A stretch of DNA of 64,000 bases from NCBI RefSeq assembly GCF_013285385.1, contig NZ_CP054213.1:1-64000 (forward strand), read 5' to 3'. Within the stretch, counting starts at the first letter, position 1; the number at the start of each line of letters is the position of its first letter. The position numbers were made by a program, and so were the translations under genes. Under the pieces are notes generated by a model, which worked only from the letters and a program-made list of their open reading frames with translations, searched no databases and was not told the DNA's origin. Shown one piece after another: positions 55,344 through 63,358 of the stretch. This stretch comes from Paramixta manurensis (GTDB lineage Bacteria; Pseudomonadota; Gammaproteobacteria; Enterobacterales; Enterobacteriaceae).

Positions 55344-56079
55344 GGCCAGCCTCTTTGTCCGCTGAGAATATTACCCACACATACCCTTCCCCGTTCGCGT
55401 ACAGCGTGCGCGTTGAGAGCATGACGGCCCGTACCCCCTTCTGCCAGAACTGCTTCTCGCTCAGTGAACGCGTAATGTACCCGGCGTTCCTCATGCGGTA
55501 GCGCATCACGCGCAGATGCGAACCGGCGAGCTGACGTTCCGGCGTGAGCAGCAGACCCGCGGGCGGGTTATAGGCCGGTCCGCGGGTGGCTTTCAGATCG
55601 ACATAGCTGTCGGGGACATCACCGTTGACAACGGTTCTGGCCACGCTGACCAGCGTTTTCTGGAACGGCTGACTTTCCTCCCAGAGCTTCGCATCCGGGT
55701 TAGGTTTCAGCGGTACATCAGCCGGAACAAGGTGCAGCGTGCGGCCGTTGCCGGGCTTTGGCGAAACATCAATTGAGACGCTGACCCCGCCGTCCGTTTC
55801 CAGAAAAATGGTGAAATCCTGCCCGGTCAGCGGCGTAATGAGCAACGCGCCATCGGCAGTATTATCTTTTGTATAGGCGCCATCCGGACCGGTGACGCCC
55901 GTGATGAGCTCTCCGTCAATAATGACCTTATTGGGGCTGGTATTGCTCATCTGCGCCTTCAGGTGCGCATTGTTTTCAAACGTTGTTCCGGCCGGGCCGG
56001 GAACGGTGGCAAATGCGCCCCCGGCAGGCAGCAGCACAATCGCGGCGGCGACGGACAACGCGGAAAGGGTTTTCTTCAT
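55336..56079 (-). CDS. traK: TraK (VirB9-like/secretin-like) pilus assembly protein
   Basis: 247 residues with a signal peptide (ends GGAFA). TraK signatures are seen in QDFTIFLETDGGVSVSIDVS and the C-terminal RTLYANGEGYVWVIFSADKE. An outer-membrane core component with TraV and TraB. Confidence 0.94.
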   Translation of the reverse strand: MKKTLSALSVAAAIVLLPAGGAFATVPGPAGTTFENNAHLKAQMSNTSPNKVIIDGELITGVTGPDGAYTKDNTADGALLITPLTGQDFTIFLETDGGVSVSIDVSPKPGNGRTLHLVPADVPLKPNPDAKLWEESQPFQKTLVSVARTVVNGDVPDSYVDLKATRGPAYNPPAGLLLTPERQLAGSHLRVMRYRMRNAGYITRSLSEKQFWQKGVRAVMLSTRTLYANGEGYVWVIFSADKEAGHD

Positions 56080-56082
56080 GGT

Positions 56083-56682
56083 TCAGTCCTGTTGCGGGCG
56101 GCTTTCAGGTTTCGTCCAGGGCACCTCGGGGAAGGCCGTAAGGCGGATGAGGCCATCCACGTAGTGCACGCTGAGCCGGTAGGCTTTATTCGCATCCGGA
56201 AGGTATATCTTCAGGTTGCCGTTGGTCGTGCTGGCGCTGAGCGTGCCCTCCGCGATGATGTCCCCGGTGGTGGTATCGGTCATTTCATCGTTAATGCGGA
56301 ACACGGACGTGACGCCGTTTTTCTTGATGTAGTCAGCTTCGGCGGCAAGCTGTTTTTTCAGCGCGTCGCGACTTTCCGGCGGTACGAAACGCAGCAGGGT
56401 GGCATGCTGGCTGTCCACGGTTTCAGGCGTGACCGAAAGCCGGAGATTCAGAAAAGAGCGGACAAGCAGGCCGTTCAGGGCTGCATCGCCCGAGGCGGCA
56501 TCGGAAACAAACGGCCGGTCAAAAAGCATCGGAACCGTAATGGTTTTCTGCGTGTGGTAAAAGTGCCACGCCAGTCCACCGGTAATGCCAACGCCGGCGG
56601 AAAGGATGAAGACAAGCAAAACTAATCCTGACAGGGCCAGAATGATTACCCGGTTGCGCCCCTCCCGAATGTCATACCTCAT
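56083..56682 (-). CDS. traE: TraE (VirB5/8-position) pilus assembly protein
   Basis: 199 residues. One membrane helix (VIILALSGLVLLVFILSAGV) near the start and a periplasmic domain with MLFDRPFVSDAASGDAALNG and KAYRLSVHYVDGLIRLTAFP, as in TraE. Three bases separate it from traK. Confidence 0.93.
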   Translation of the reverse strand: MRYDIREGRNRVIILALSGLVLLVFILSAGVGITGGLAWHFYHTQKTITVPMLFDRPFVSDAASGDAALNGLLVRSFLNLRLSVTPETVDSQHATLLRFVPPESRDALKKQLAAEADYIKKNGVTSVFRINDEMTDTTTGDIIAEGTLSASTTNGNLKIYLPDANKAYRLSVHYVDGLIRLTAFPEVPWTKPESRPQQD

Positions 56683-56734
56683 ATGTGTATTCCTTAAAGT
56701 CGTTAACAGGCGCCACCCTGGGGTGGCGCATGGG

Positions 56735-57037
56735 TTACTGCATCCAGTGGCGGTTACCCGAGTCGGGTACGCGCCTGAACTGGAGCCGGAACAACGCTGT
56801 CGGCAGGTACCAGTAAAGAAGGTTCAGTAACCACCAGGTCCCCTGCCCCTTTTTCAGATGGCGAATCAGAAGCCACAGCGCCCCTCCCACAACCAGCATC
56901 ACGACGAGCATGTCGCACAGCATCCCGATGCCGGCGCAGGCGGTGATGACGAAGGCCTCCTCGGGCGGAAGTCCGATGACGCGTTTCTGGTTATTAAGGG
57001 TTTCCGGGAACTGGTACTGGAGAGATTCCCTGTCCAT
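56735..57037 (-). CDS. traL: TraL pilus assembly protein (VirB3-like)
   Basis: 100 residues. The N-terminus YQFPETLNNQKRVIGLPPEE is typical of TraL. One long or two short membrane helices follow (CDMLVVMLVVGGALWLL; LLNLLYWYLPTALF). The start at 57037 is chosen on homology, 7 bp after the traA stop; 15 upstream codons overlap traA. Confidence 0.92.
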   Translation of the reverse strand: MDRESLQYQFPETLNNQKRVIGLPPEEAFVITACAGIGMLCDMLVVMLVVGGALWLLIRHLKKGQGTWWLLNLLYWYLPTALFRLQFRRVPDSGNRHWMQ

Positions 57038-57044
57038 GACAGGA

Positions 57045-57437
57045 TTAACCGGCAAGCGCGAAGAAGGTGCGGGTGATAACAATCAGGAAAGCGAGACCAC
57101 CGATGAAAAGCATCGGGTTACGGGTTTTCATGTAAGCACCGACAGACAGAATGATTTCAGCCATATACAGCCCCCATTCAACCGTACTGCCGTGCCCGAA
57201 CGTATCTTTCGCATCCTGTTTCTGGTTAGCCAGCAGGTCTTCTGCATGCACCAGGTGCGGAAGCGCAAAGCAAAGAATCGTCAGGGTAATCAGCAGGAGG
57301 TTTGTGCGGTGACGTGAAATAAAGCTCAAGATGCGACGGCTGGCGCCGATAAAACTGGTCTGCGCACCTTCGCCGGCTTCCGGGCAGGCTTCCGCAGCCC
57401 CCCCGGACCGGAGGGGCATTGCTGTGACAACTTTCAT
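57045..57437 (-). CDS. traA: TraA propilin
   Basis: 130 residues. A long leader ending in a hydrophobic stretch LLLITLTILCFALPHLVHA is cleaved after AHA-like VHA (residue 65), leaving a mature pilin of about 65 residues (EDLLANQKQDAKDTFGHGST, two membrane helices). F pilin has 70. It is the first gene of the transfer operon, as expected with traY moved elsewhere. Confidence 0.9.
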   Translation of the reverse strand: MKVVTAMPLRSGGAAEACPEAGEGAQTSFIGASRRILSFISRHRTNLLLITLTILCFALPHLVHAEDLLANQKQDAKDTFGHGSTVEWGLYMAEIILSVGAYMKTRNPMLFIGGLAFLIVITRTFFALAG

Positions 57438-57494
57438 GTAAAAAACCCTCGATTTGAGTTAAGGAAATGTCATTGCGCGTAAACGGATGTAACG

Positions 57495-57546
57495 CGTCGT
57501 AAGTGTACATTTACTCAAAAAAAAAAAATCTGTGACGCATGTCACA
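57495..57546 (-). promoter_or_regulatory. Predicted transfer-operon promoter with CRP site
   Basis: TGTGACGCATGTCACA (57531-57546) is a full TGTGA-N6-TCACA CRP core. On the minus strand TACACT (57502-57507) could be the -10, which puts the CRP centre near -43, close to a class II position. The intervening 12-base T run on that strand replaces a -35 hexamer. Transcription would start near 57495, 58 bases before traA. Confidence 0.6.
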
Positions 57547-57646
57547 TTATTAATAGCCCTCACGTAATTTTTTAGGATAAATCCGACATGGGTGTGGCGT
57601 AGGCTTTCAGGCTACCAGGGGATGCCTTTTCAGAAGGTACTAATGC

Positions 57647-58252
57647 ATGAAAGTAAAAGAAAAAATGGGTGACGGTCGCGGACGTCCGCGAAAGTACGCC
57701 CGGGGTGAAACTCAGTACCGGAAACTGTGGCTGCCGGAAAACCTCCTCACGGAACTGCGGGTTGCGGCGCGGGTTCGCAACTACGCCACGAACGATGAAA
57801 TCATCAGCCGGCTCATTGCTTCGCTGCATCATTCGCCGCGCCGGCACGTAATTAAAACGGATGAGGGGCAGCGGCTGGTAGCGCTGGCGCGTTTATTCGA
57901 CGAGTTTATTCAGTCGAGGCTCGACGTAATACGGGAACAGCATCAGGAAGATGAAAGCGTCCTTGCCGGGAAAAAAACCTTTGTGCCGGGAAATAACCGC
58001 GCCTTCAGCAGCAGCTTTCCTGAAAATCTGCGGCGGGATATGGAAATCAGCGCTCGTTTCAACCGGCGAAGCATGAATATGGAAATACAGGAGCGCCTGC
58101 TGGACTCACTGAATTATTTAACTGAACAGCAGTTGCCCGAAAATGACGAGGTGAAACGGCTGCGTGATCTGGCCATTCTGTTTGATGAATTCATACAGGA
58201 AAAGGTGGTGGTCGCCGAGAATCCCGTCGCGGGTCAGGAAAAAGAGCCTTAA
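57647..58252 (+). CDS. Tandem ribbon-helix-helix protein, TraY-like, divergent from traA
   Basis: 201 residues with two RHH units: YRKLWLPENLLTELRVAARV (residues 25-60) and FSSSFPENLRRDMEISARFN (125-160), each followed by an IxxRLxxSL-type helix. TraY of F also has two such units, but is shorter (131) and is transcribed with traA. Here the gene is on the opposite strand, facing away from traA. It probably binds oriT and/or the divergent promoter as relaxosome accessory and regulator. Symbol withheld because of the different orientation and length. Confidence 0.75.
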   Translation: MKVKEKMGDGRGRPRKYARGETQYRKLWLPENLLTELRVAARVRNYATNDEIISRLIASLHHSPRRHVIKTDEGQRLVALARLFDEFIQSRLDVIREQHQEDESVLAGKKTFVPGNNRAFSSSFPENLRRDMEISARFNRRSMNMEIQERLLDSLNYLTEQQLPENDEVKRLRDLAILFDEFIQEKVVVAENPVAGQEKEP

Positions 58253-58937
58253 GCAACGCGCGCCCGGCCGGTATATCCGTTGTCTTTTGTGGTTCCTGAT
58301 TAACACCGGGAGCTAACCGTAATTATTTCAGTACGACTGTCATTCCAGGTGACGCCGGAACCGGCTTTATTGCACGGGCATTTAACCGCTTCCGGCGTAC
58401 ATTTCCGTCTTATTTCCCGGCAATGCCGGACTCTTCATGATGCTGAATATCCAGCCACTTCTGTCTTCCGGTCATACAAATTATCACCTGCAGTAAATTA
58501 TTCCTCCGGTATGACTGCAGTGCGTCATTTAACTCTTTTTTCCTGTCAACGTCCGGCACATCAGCGTTTACCTTCTCCGGAAAAAGAAATCATCATGTGC
58601 CTGCGAAATAACGCGTTAACGCATATAACGCAGCCCGGTTTGAGCAGCGCTATCCGCCCTGCCCGTTTTTACTAATAACAACCGTTCCGGCGCATAACGC
58701 GTTTACGCCGGTTGTGGAAAAAAGAGAACAATCAGGTACTGAATTCGGGTAAGTCAGAAAGGATAAAAGTTCAGGTATGACATATTTCAGAAAAGGACTC
58801 GCTAACTTAGATTACCTGAAATGTATGATGCTGACGCTTCTGATTTTTTCTGTCGACGGGAAAGGATAAAACGTCTTTTTTATACAGGAATGACCCTGAG
58901 CATTTACAGGGCCATCCCGGAACCGGGAGAAGCGGTA
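58253..58937. other. Region between the RHH gene and traM; no traJ found
   Basis: About 685 bp. Frames at 58349-58675 and 58821-59135 (plus) have no ribosome site and no recognisable product. In F this interval carries traJ; no TraJ-like frame is seen on either strand. Several CCGGAA / TTCCGG repeats occur at 58355-58580. Confidence 0.5.
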
Positions 58938-59336
58938 TTACTCGTCCGCTTCATCCTGAAGGAAGAATTTATTTTCCGCGCTGTCTTCTGCGTCATTCAT
59001 GGCCGTCAGGTTTGTATTAATGAGTTCTGCCAGCCTTTCCTCTCCGCCCTCGCCGCGCATGCCAAGATACATTTCCGCCAGCATAACCATCATGATGCTG
59101 CTGGCTTCCCTGCTGCCCGCCACTTTACGGATTAACTCTTTTTTGTACCCGGTTTCGTCGAAAGCGGGTGAATCCTTTTGCAGTTTTTTTATTCTGAGCG
59201 CAAATTCAACGAGTTCATTAACAACCGAGGAGAAGTTAATATCTCCGTGTGTTGCCCCGTTCTGAATCTCCATCTGTACGTGTTCCAGCACTTCACGTTC
59301 AATCTTTTCTTTGAAGTACACGTTTCTTCTTGTCAT
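58938..59336 (-). CDS. traM: TraM relaxosome/mating-signal protein
   Basis: 132 residues. The N-terminal DNA-binding part (MTRRNVYFKEKIEREVLEHV) and the region DINFSSVVNELVEFALRIKK correspond to F TraM (127), followed by the helical tetramerisation part ending in acidic residues that bind TraD. The start at 59336 follows AAGGA with 8-base spacing; an ATG 15 codons earlier is rejected. It lies next to oriT as in F. Confidence 0.88.
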   Translation of the reverse strand: MTRRNVYFKEKIEREVLEHVQMEIQNGATHGDINFSSVVNELVEFALRIKKLQKDSPAFDETGYKKELIRKVAGSREASSIMMVMLAEMYLGMRGEGGEERLAELINTNLTAMNDAEDSAENKFFLQDEADE

Positions 59337-59474
59337 GGGGGTTATCCTTGCCCGGGAAATGATAAAATCATCACCGGTCATTATGTAATTAAACTGTTTT
59401 TTTTCGGCAACGCTTATTGCTGTGTGGAATTAGTGTTAAAACCGATGGCGATGATTATTCTTCTGAAAGTAAGT

Positions 59475-59669
59475 GTGTGTCAATCCGGCACCGCAGATAA
59501 ATTTTTAAACGGGCGCCTTAAGTGTGTTAATCCGGCACCGGACAGGCTGCCGGAACGCGATACGATGTCTTTTGACCGTCATTCATGCATAATAATCCGG
59601 CGTCTCGATGATTTTAATGTGTGTCAATCCGGCACCATCCGGCGTTTTGAGGTGTGTTAATCCGGCACC
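59475..59669. repeat. Four 18-bp direct repeats near oriT (putative TraM/accessory sites)
   Basis: GTGTGTYAATCCGGCACC occurs at 59475-59492, 59522-59539, 59619-59636 and 59652-59669, always in the same orientation. Only the base at Y (C or T) varies. They lie between traM and nic, where F has its TraM and TraY sites. Confidence 0.85.
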
Positions 59670-59745
59670 ACACCGACACAATAAACATTTAACCACATGT
59701 ATTTATTACGTAACCACAATTAGCACACTCAATAGTGCCGTTTGC

Positions 59746-59774
59746 AGTGCCTGATTAACACACAATCAGGCACT
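59746..59774. repeat. 11-bp perfect inverted repeat in oriT
   Basis: AGTGCCTGATT / AATCAGGCACT with a 7-base loop. The right arm with its flank (CACACAATCAGGCACT) is repeated directly at 59782-59797. Further on, AGTGTGT / ACACACC at 59825-59844 forms another short inverted repeat. Confidence 0.8.
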
Positions 59775-59912
59775 GTAATGCCACACAATCAGGCACTTTT
59801 AAAACACACCTTCCGGCACCTTAAAGTGTGTCAATCAACACACCTTTAACGGCACATGGCTAAAATTACAAACAATAGTCACATTAACCATCTGTTTTAA
59901 ATAATAAAAACT

Positions 59913-59939
59913 GCAAGATTACATCTTGCGTGGGGTGTG
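59913..59939 (+). other. oriT: oriT nic region, F-like
   Basis: TTGCGTGGGGTGTG (59926-59939) equals the F nic core TTGCGTGGGGTGTGG except for the last base. It is preceded by the inverted repeat GCAAGAT-TAC-ATCTTGC (59913-59929), the counterpart of GCAAAAA...TTTTTGC in F. By analogy with F, TraI should cut after T59936 on the plus strand, so transfer starts with base 59937 and moves to higher coordinates. Confidence 0.9.
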
Positions 59940-60141
59940 AGTAAAATTATCATTGCAGAAGCGGCTTGTAAAATAACCCCATTCCTTTGATTTAAATACA
60001 TCCCTGATAACCTTTGCAGGATGAACAGGAGCGCTCCGTGCGCGTCTGTAACGAATTATCTTGCATACGACGATCTGAGCGGGTATTTTTCCGTAAAATC
60101 AGGCTGCGTTATTCTGGCGCGGTTTCGGAGATAAATGACAA

Positions 60142-60654
60142 ATGAAATATGTCGCTGCCCTGACGCTGTGCGCGGTTTTTTCCGCGCAGGCAGGATCGGA
60201 GATGTGCTTTACCCGCGCCGGGCATGACTACGGAATTGATCCGCTGCTTCTTACGGCGATCTCAATTAAAGAGTCACGCCTGAAAATGAATGCTGTTAAT
60301 GGCGCTAACAGCAATAAAACGGAGGATGTGTGTGGAATGCAGGTGAACAGCTCACATTATGCTGCGCTGCAGAAATTTAATATTACACGTGACCGGCTTC
60401 TTCACGATCCCTGTATATGCGTTTACTCCGGTGCCTGGGTGCTGGCACATAACTTCCGCTCATACGGAAAAAACTGGGACAGCGTCGGCATGTATAATAC
60501 CGGGCCATCACCAAAACTGATAAAACAACGTCGTGCTTACGCAGGAGATATCAAGAATATTTATCGTATTCTGCTTGCCCGTGAAATGGTGTCGGCGAAA
60601 CATTCAGCCGTACCCGCCCCGCTATTCTCATCCGGGAAAGGATCGCCCCGCTGA
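60142..60654 (+). CDS. Lytic transglycosylase (VirB1/Orf169-like)
   Basis: 170 residues. Signal peptide (ends SAQAGS, residue 19). DPLLLTAISIKESRLKMNAV has the catalytic Glu (ESR); CGMQVNSSHYAALQKFN (GxMQ) and MYNTGPS (YN-G) are the other SLT motifs. It makes local openings in the cell wall for the secretion apparatus. It lies just beyond nic, as gene X/orf169 does in F. Confidence 0.93.
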   Translation: MKYVAALTLCAVFSAQAGSEMCFTRAGHDYGIDPLLLTAISIKESRLKMNAVNGANSNKTEDVCGMQVNSSHYAALQKFNITRDRLLHDPCICVYSGAWVLAHNFRSYGKNWDSVGMYNTGPSPKLIKQRRAYAGDIKNIYRILLAREMVSAKHSAVPAPLFSSGKGSPR

Positions 60655-60698
60655 ATCTCGCATATTTCGGTAACTGACATCATTTATCTCTATGCAGT

Positions 60699-60727
60699 AA
60701 AAAGCCGCCAGGTCATGGCGGCTTTTT
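60699..60727. terminator. Bidirectional terminator between transglycosylase and DUF932 genes
   Basis: AAAAAGCCGCCA / TGGCGGCTTTTT with a 5-base loop, between convergent genes. The A and T runs serve both strands. Confidence 0.92.
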
Positions 60728-60728
60728 A

Positions 60729-61553
60729 TTATACCTTTTTAAGCTTCGCGAATTCTTCCGCCATTTTCCAGAGTGCCTGATTAAGTTTGATGTCGCCATC
60801 GATACCCGTTACCGGTCGCGTTGTGGTTCTTTTTCCTTTTGCTGTTCTTCCCGCAACACCGCCTTTAATCAGATTCTCCTGGACGATATTAAACGCCGTC
60901 CACAAATCGGTGCCTTTATCGTACCAGGCGCGCGGCTGAATAATTCGCTCGGCGGTGACAGGTGGTTCCTTATCGCCATATTTATACTCAAGCGCCAGTT
61001 GCCCCAGCAAACGCCGTTCTTCATTATTAACCTGTATGCTCTTCATCATTTCAATATTATTTTCGACCTTATCGAAAACACCTAACACTTCGAAAGCGCC
61101 TTCGATTACCTGCTTCACAATATCCCCTTTGTGCGGCACGCTGATTTCACCGAATGATTTCCAGCAGACCAGCCCGTTTTTGCAGACTTCGCGAAAAATG
61201 CCGGGGATCATCTTATAACTGCTTGAGCCATCGTGACTGTTTACCAGAACAATCTCGGGAACTTCTTTACCGCTGGCGTTATTTCCGCGACGCAAGCGGA
61301 TCATGTGTTTGGTAAAGTCACGACGTTCTTGATCACGCACCAGAGACTGTTTTGCGTAAAATGGCTGGAACCCTTCATCACGTAACTTATCGAGCAGGGT
61401 GATTGTCGGAATATAGGTATAACGTTCGGAGCGTGAATCATGTTTTTCGGCCGAAAACGCGCTGGGGACAATTTTCATCATCTCATCATTTGTGAGCGGG
61501 CGATTTTCGCGAATATAAGTGGGCTGAGCATAACGGGTTGCAAAACGTACCAT
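60729..61553 (-). CDS. DUF932-family protein
   Basis: 274 residues. The opening RENRPLTNDEMMKIVPSAFS, the middle KMIPGIFREVCKNGLVCWKS and TTTRPVTGIDGDIKLNQALW are typical of DUF932 (YubP/YfjQ-like) proteins common in plasmid leading regions. Function unknown. It lies on the minus strand, so it can be read from the transferred plus strand early after entry. Confidence 0.85.
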   Translation of the reverse strand: MVRFATRYAQPTYIRENRPLTNDEMMKIVPSAFSAEKHDSRSERYTYIPTITLLDKLRDEGFQPFYAKQSLVRDQERRDFTKHMIRLRRGNNASGKEVPEIVLVNSHDGSSSYKMIPGIFREVCKNGLVCWKSFGEISVPHKGDIVKQVIEGAFEVLGVFDKVENNIEMMKSIQVNNEERRLLGQLALEYKYGDKEPPVTAERIIQPRAWYDKGTDLWTAFNIVQENLIKGGVAGRTAKGKRTTTRPVTGIDGDIKLNQALWKMAEEFAKLKKV

Positions 61554-61592
61554 AGTGATTACCTCTCACATAAGTTGATATTAATTTCAGGT

Positions 61593-61931
61593 TTATTTCC
61601 GACTCAATGCCCAGGCGATCAGCTCTCTGGTCCGGGCATAACTGATGGCTGTATAACCCAGGTCGAATTCGTAAAGTGCATAGGGCCAGCCCTGCCAGAC
61701 ATAGATTCTCCGGGGTTCACCATTCACTGACGGATCGTCGATTTCTTCAAAAAGAGCCAGTTCCTGCCACGTCACACCGCCAGGCCCGCAAAAGGTACCG
61801 TTATCGATGATGTATTTGCTGAGATCCTCAAACTGCTCCTCAGTCAGTCCGGTGTTGACTTCTGGCCCTTCTGAGCATGTTTTGGGAGATTCTGGCGTGG
61901 CGGTGTTGACGTTGACGTTCTGTGGGTTCAT
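61593..61931 (-). CDS. Hypothetical protein sharing a leader module with another gene
   Basis: 112 residues. The first 17 residues (MNPQNVNVNTATPESPK) and the upstream 245 bp are nearly identical to those of the gene at 63359-63754; the rest is different. The body (EEQFEDLSKYIIDNGTFCGP, then YVWQGWPYALYEFDLGYTAI) has no family I recognise. AGGAGA lies 7 bases before the ATG; longer upstream frames only reflect the open GC-rich repeat. Confidence 0.7.
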   Translation of the reverse strand: MNPQNVNVNTATPESPKTCSEGPEVNTGLTEEQFEDLSKYIIDNGTFCGPGGVTWQELALFEEIDDPSVNGEPRRIYVWQGWPYALYEFDLGYTAISYARTRELIAWALSRK

Positions 61932-62177
61932 GGCACTTCTCCTGTTGCGGGTTACATTCATGTTTCGGTCGATCCAGTCGCGGCGAAGGGCAAAGTAGCA
62001 CCGGCAGTGAACGGAGAAAGGGAGCCCCCGCAAGCCGCAGCGCAAGCGAGCGCAGCGAGTGCGAACGGGTGAGGAGGCAGCGAAGCGGTGCCCTTTCGGG
62101 AGTGAATCTGACTGTGCTACGACCAGCCCTCCGCGAACGGGCGACCGGAATATGCTCTCCGGACGGGCAGGCGGGCA
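61876..62177 (-). repeat. 302-bp leader module, copy 1 (pair with 63699-64000)
   Basis: Identical to 63699-64000 except for one base (C in AGCGCAGCG here, T there). It covers the upstream region and the first 18 codons of a leading-region gene. Many short inverted repeats (GCGCAAGCGAGCGCAGCGAG and the like). The second copy runs to the end of the window, so the true repeat may be longer. Beyond 62177, 62178-62614 shows no supported gene. Confidence 0.9.
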
Positions 62178-62614
62178 GGAACGCACCCGACACGGCGGAA
62201 CGCCGGGGCGCCTTTAAAGGGCGCGAACGCGCCCGGTGAACGCACCGGCGACAGCCGGTTGCAGCCGTTGACCTCAGACATCAGACCCTAGCCGGAGGCC
62301 CGGAACCCGCAGGGTTACGGCGGAGACTGGCGGCGGTTTACCGCCGCCCTGGCGGAGTGGGGCTCGACGACCCGGCCGGCACGGACGGGGAGCCGAAGGG
62401 GGCCATGGTGGGGTTGACGTTGCCCTGAAAGCAGTACAGACAGCAGCATCACAGCAGGAAGGACCGGCGCCATAAACAAAAAGGAGAGAGAGAACGAAAC
62501 GGTGAGACGGGGCGGAGGGAGATGGCCGGTGCGTCAGCACCGGCACTTCCCGGCCCGAAGGGCCTGCCGTGGGGGACCGATTTTCCGGGCACACGGCAAG
62601 CCCGGTGAAGCGAA
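62178..62614. other. GC-rich intergenic region in the leading region
   Basis: About 440 bp with GC-rich hairpins such as GGCGGCGGTTTACCGCCGCC (62329-62348). Long open frames on both strands reflect GC bias. It could belong to the promoter module that begins at 61932, or to a single-strand priming structure. No gene is supported. Confidence 0.5.
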
Positions 62615-62929
62615 TTATGCACCCTTTTCCGGGTGTGATGGCATCGGAATACCCGGATGTAAATGCACCCCGGACACGTCCGTTGTCGCCCGTGCTTTAT
62701 TGAGGTCAAAAGCGGCCTGCATGGACAGCCACAGGCGCGCCGCAATGCCGAGTCCGGCTTCAAGGCGCAGGGCCATTTCCGGGCTGATTGCCGCTTTGCC
62801 GTTCGCCACCTTGCTCAGCGCCGCCGCAGACACGCCCAGGTCCTTTGCCACCCGGCGCAGGCTGACGTTGTTATCTTCCAGATACTCGGTAATGAAGCCG
62901 CCCGGATGCGGGGGATTATGCATAGCCAT
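62615..62929 (-). CDS. higA: HigA-family antitoxin (XRE helix-turn-helix)
   Basis: 104 residues. HPGGFITEYLEDNNVSLRRV, then AKDLGVSAAALSKVANGKAA, is the HigA/VapI-type helix-turn-helix, and PEMALRLEAGLG completes the domain. Its ATG overlaps the stop of the toxin gene upstream (TAATG). It neutralises HigB and represses the operon at the sites near 63222-63278. Confidence 0.92.
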   Translation of the reverse strand: MAMHNPPHPGGFITEYLEDNNVSLRRVAKDLGVSAAALSKVANGKAAISPEMALRLEAGLGIAARLWLSMQAAFDLNKARATTDVSGVHLHPGIPMPSHPEKGA

Positions 62930-63210
62930 TAGTGATAGTCCTCCAGGTTGAGGATGTATGCGTCACCCTCTGTAAATTCGAATGTTATGCGCCAGTTGGC
63001 GCGGACCGTTATGGAATACAGGTTCTTACGGTCACCTTTCAGCGGATGGAAGCGGAATCCCGGATAATTTCTGAATTCCTCCACAGAAACCGCCTCATCA
63101 ATGACCAGCAAACGAAGCCGGATGCGCTCTGCGTCCTTAGCCTGAACGCCGCTGACATCCCCTTTTTCATAAAGCTTCTGCAATCCTTTATGTTTCCAGC
63201 TCTTTATCAC
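62929..63210 (-). CDS. higB: HigB-family toxin (RelE-like mRNA interferase)
   Basis: 93 residues. IKSWKHKGLQKLYEKGDVSG, the stretch NYPGFRFHPLKGDRKNLYSI, and TVRANWRITFEF are classic HigB. It starts with GTG at 63210, preceded by a G-rich ribosome site. Toxin before antitoxin, as usual for higBA. It cleaves mRNA on the ribosome and stabilises the plasmid. Confidence 0.93.
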   Translation of the reverse strand: MIKSWKHKGLQKLYEKGDVSGVQAKDAERIRLRLLVIDEAVSVEEFRNYPGFRFHPLKGDRKNLYSITVRANWRITFEFTEGDAYILNLEDYH

Positions 63211-63221
63211 GCCCTGCCCCC

Positions 63222-63278
63222 TGTTTCCTGTTAAGAAACATTATAGCAGGATGTTTCCCAACAAGAAACACCCTGCTA
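63222..63278 (-). promoter_or_regulatory. higBA promoter with two operator palindromes
   Basis: TGTTTC-N7-GAAACA occurs twice, at 63222-63240 and 63252-63270. The second is enclosed by TAGCAGG / CCTGCTA (63244-63250 and 63272-63278). On the minus strand an extended -10, TGCTATAAT (TATAAT at 63240-63245), lies between the two operators, so HigA binding should cover the promoter. Confidence 0.85.
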
Positions 63279-63358
63279 TGCATCCGATCGCACTGACGGT
63301 TTTCCGGCTCAGCCTCAGTCTGTGACCTTAACTGACCTGAGTCTGTTACAGGCGGCTG

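Noticed and set aside
57608..57616. ops-like GGTAGCCTG on the minus strand upstream of traA
   Set aside because: It shares only the GGTAGC-TG core with ops and lies upstream of the predicted start of transcription, so it would not be in the traA transcript.
58349..58675. Possible traJ or other gene between the RHH gene and traM
   Set aside because: No ribosome site, no TraJ-like PAS or HTH pattern, unusual amino-acid composition.
59475..59669. CRISPR-like array reading of the 18-bp repeats near oriT
   Set aside because: Spacing is irregular (47, 97, 33), repeats are short, and no cas genes are present; an oriT accessory-site array fits better.
62274..62594. 106-codon minus-strand frame in the leading region
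   Set aside because: Arg/Pro-rich shadow of GC-rich hairpin DNA without ribosome site.
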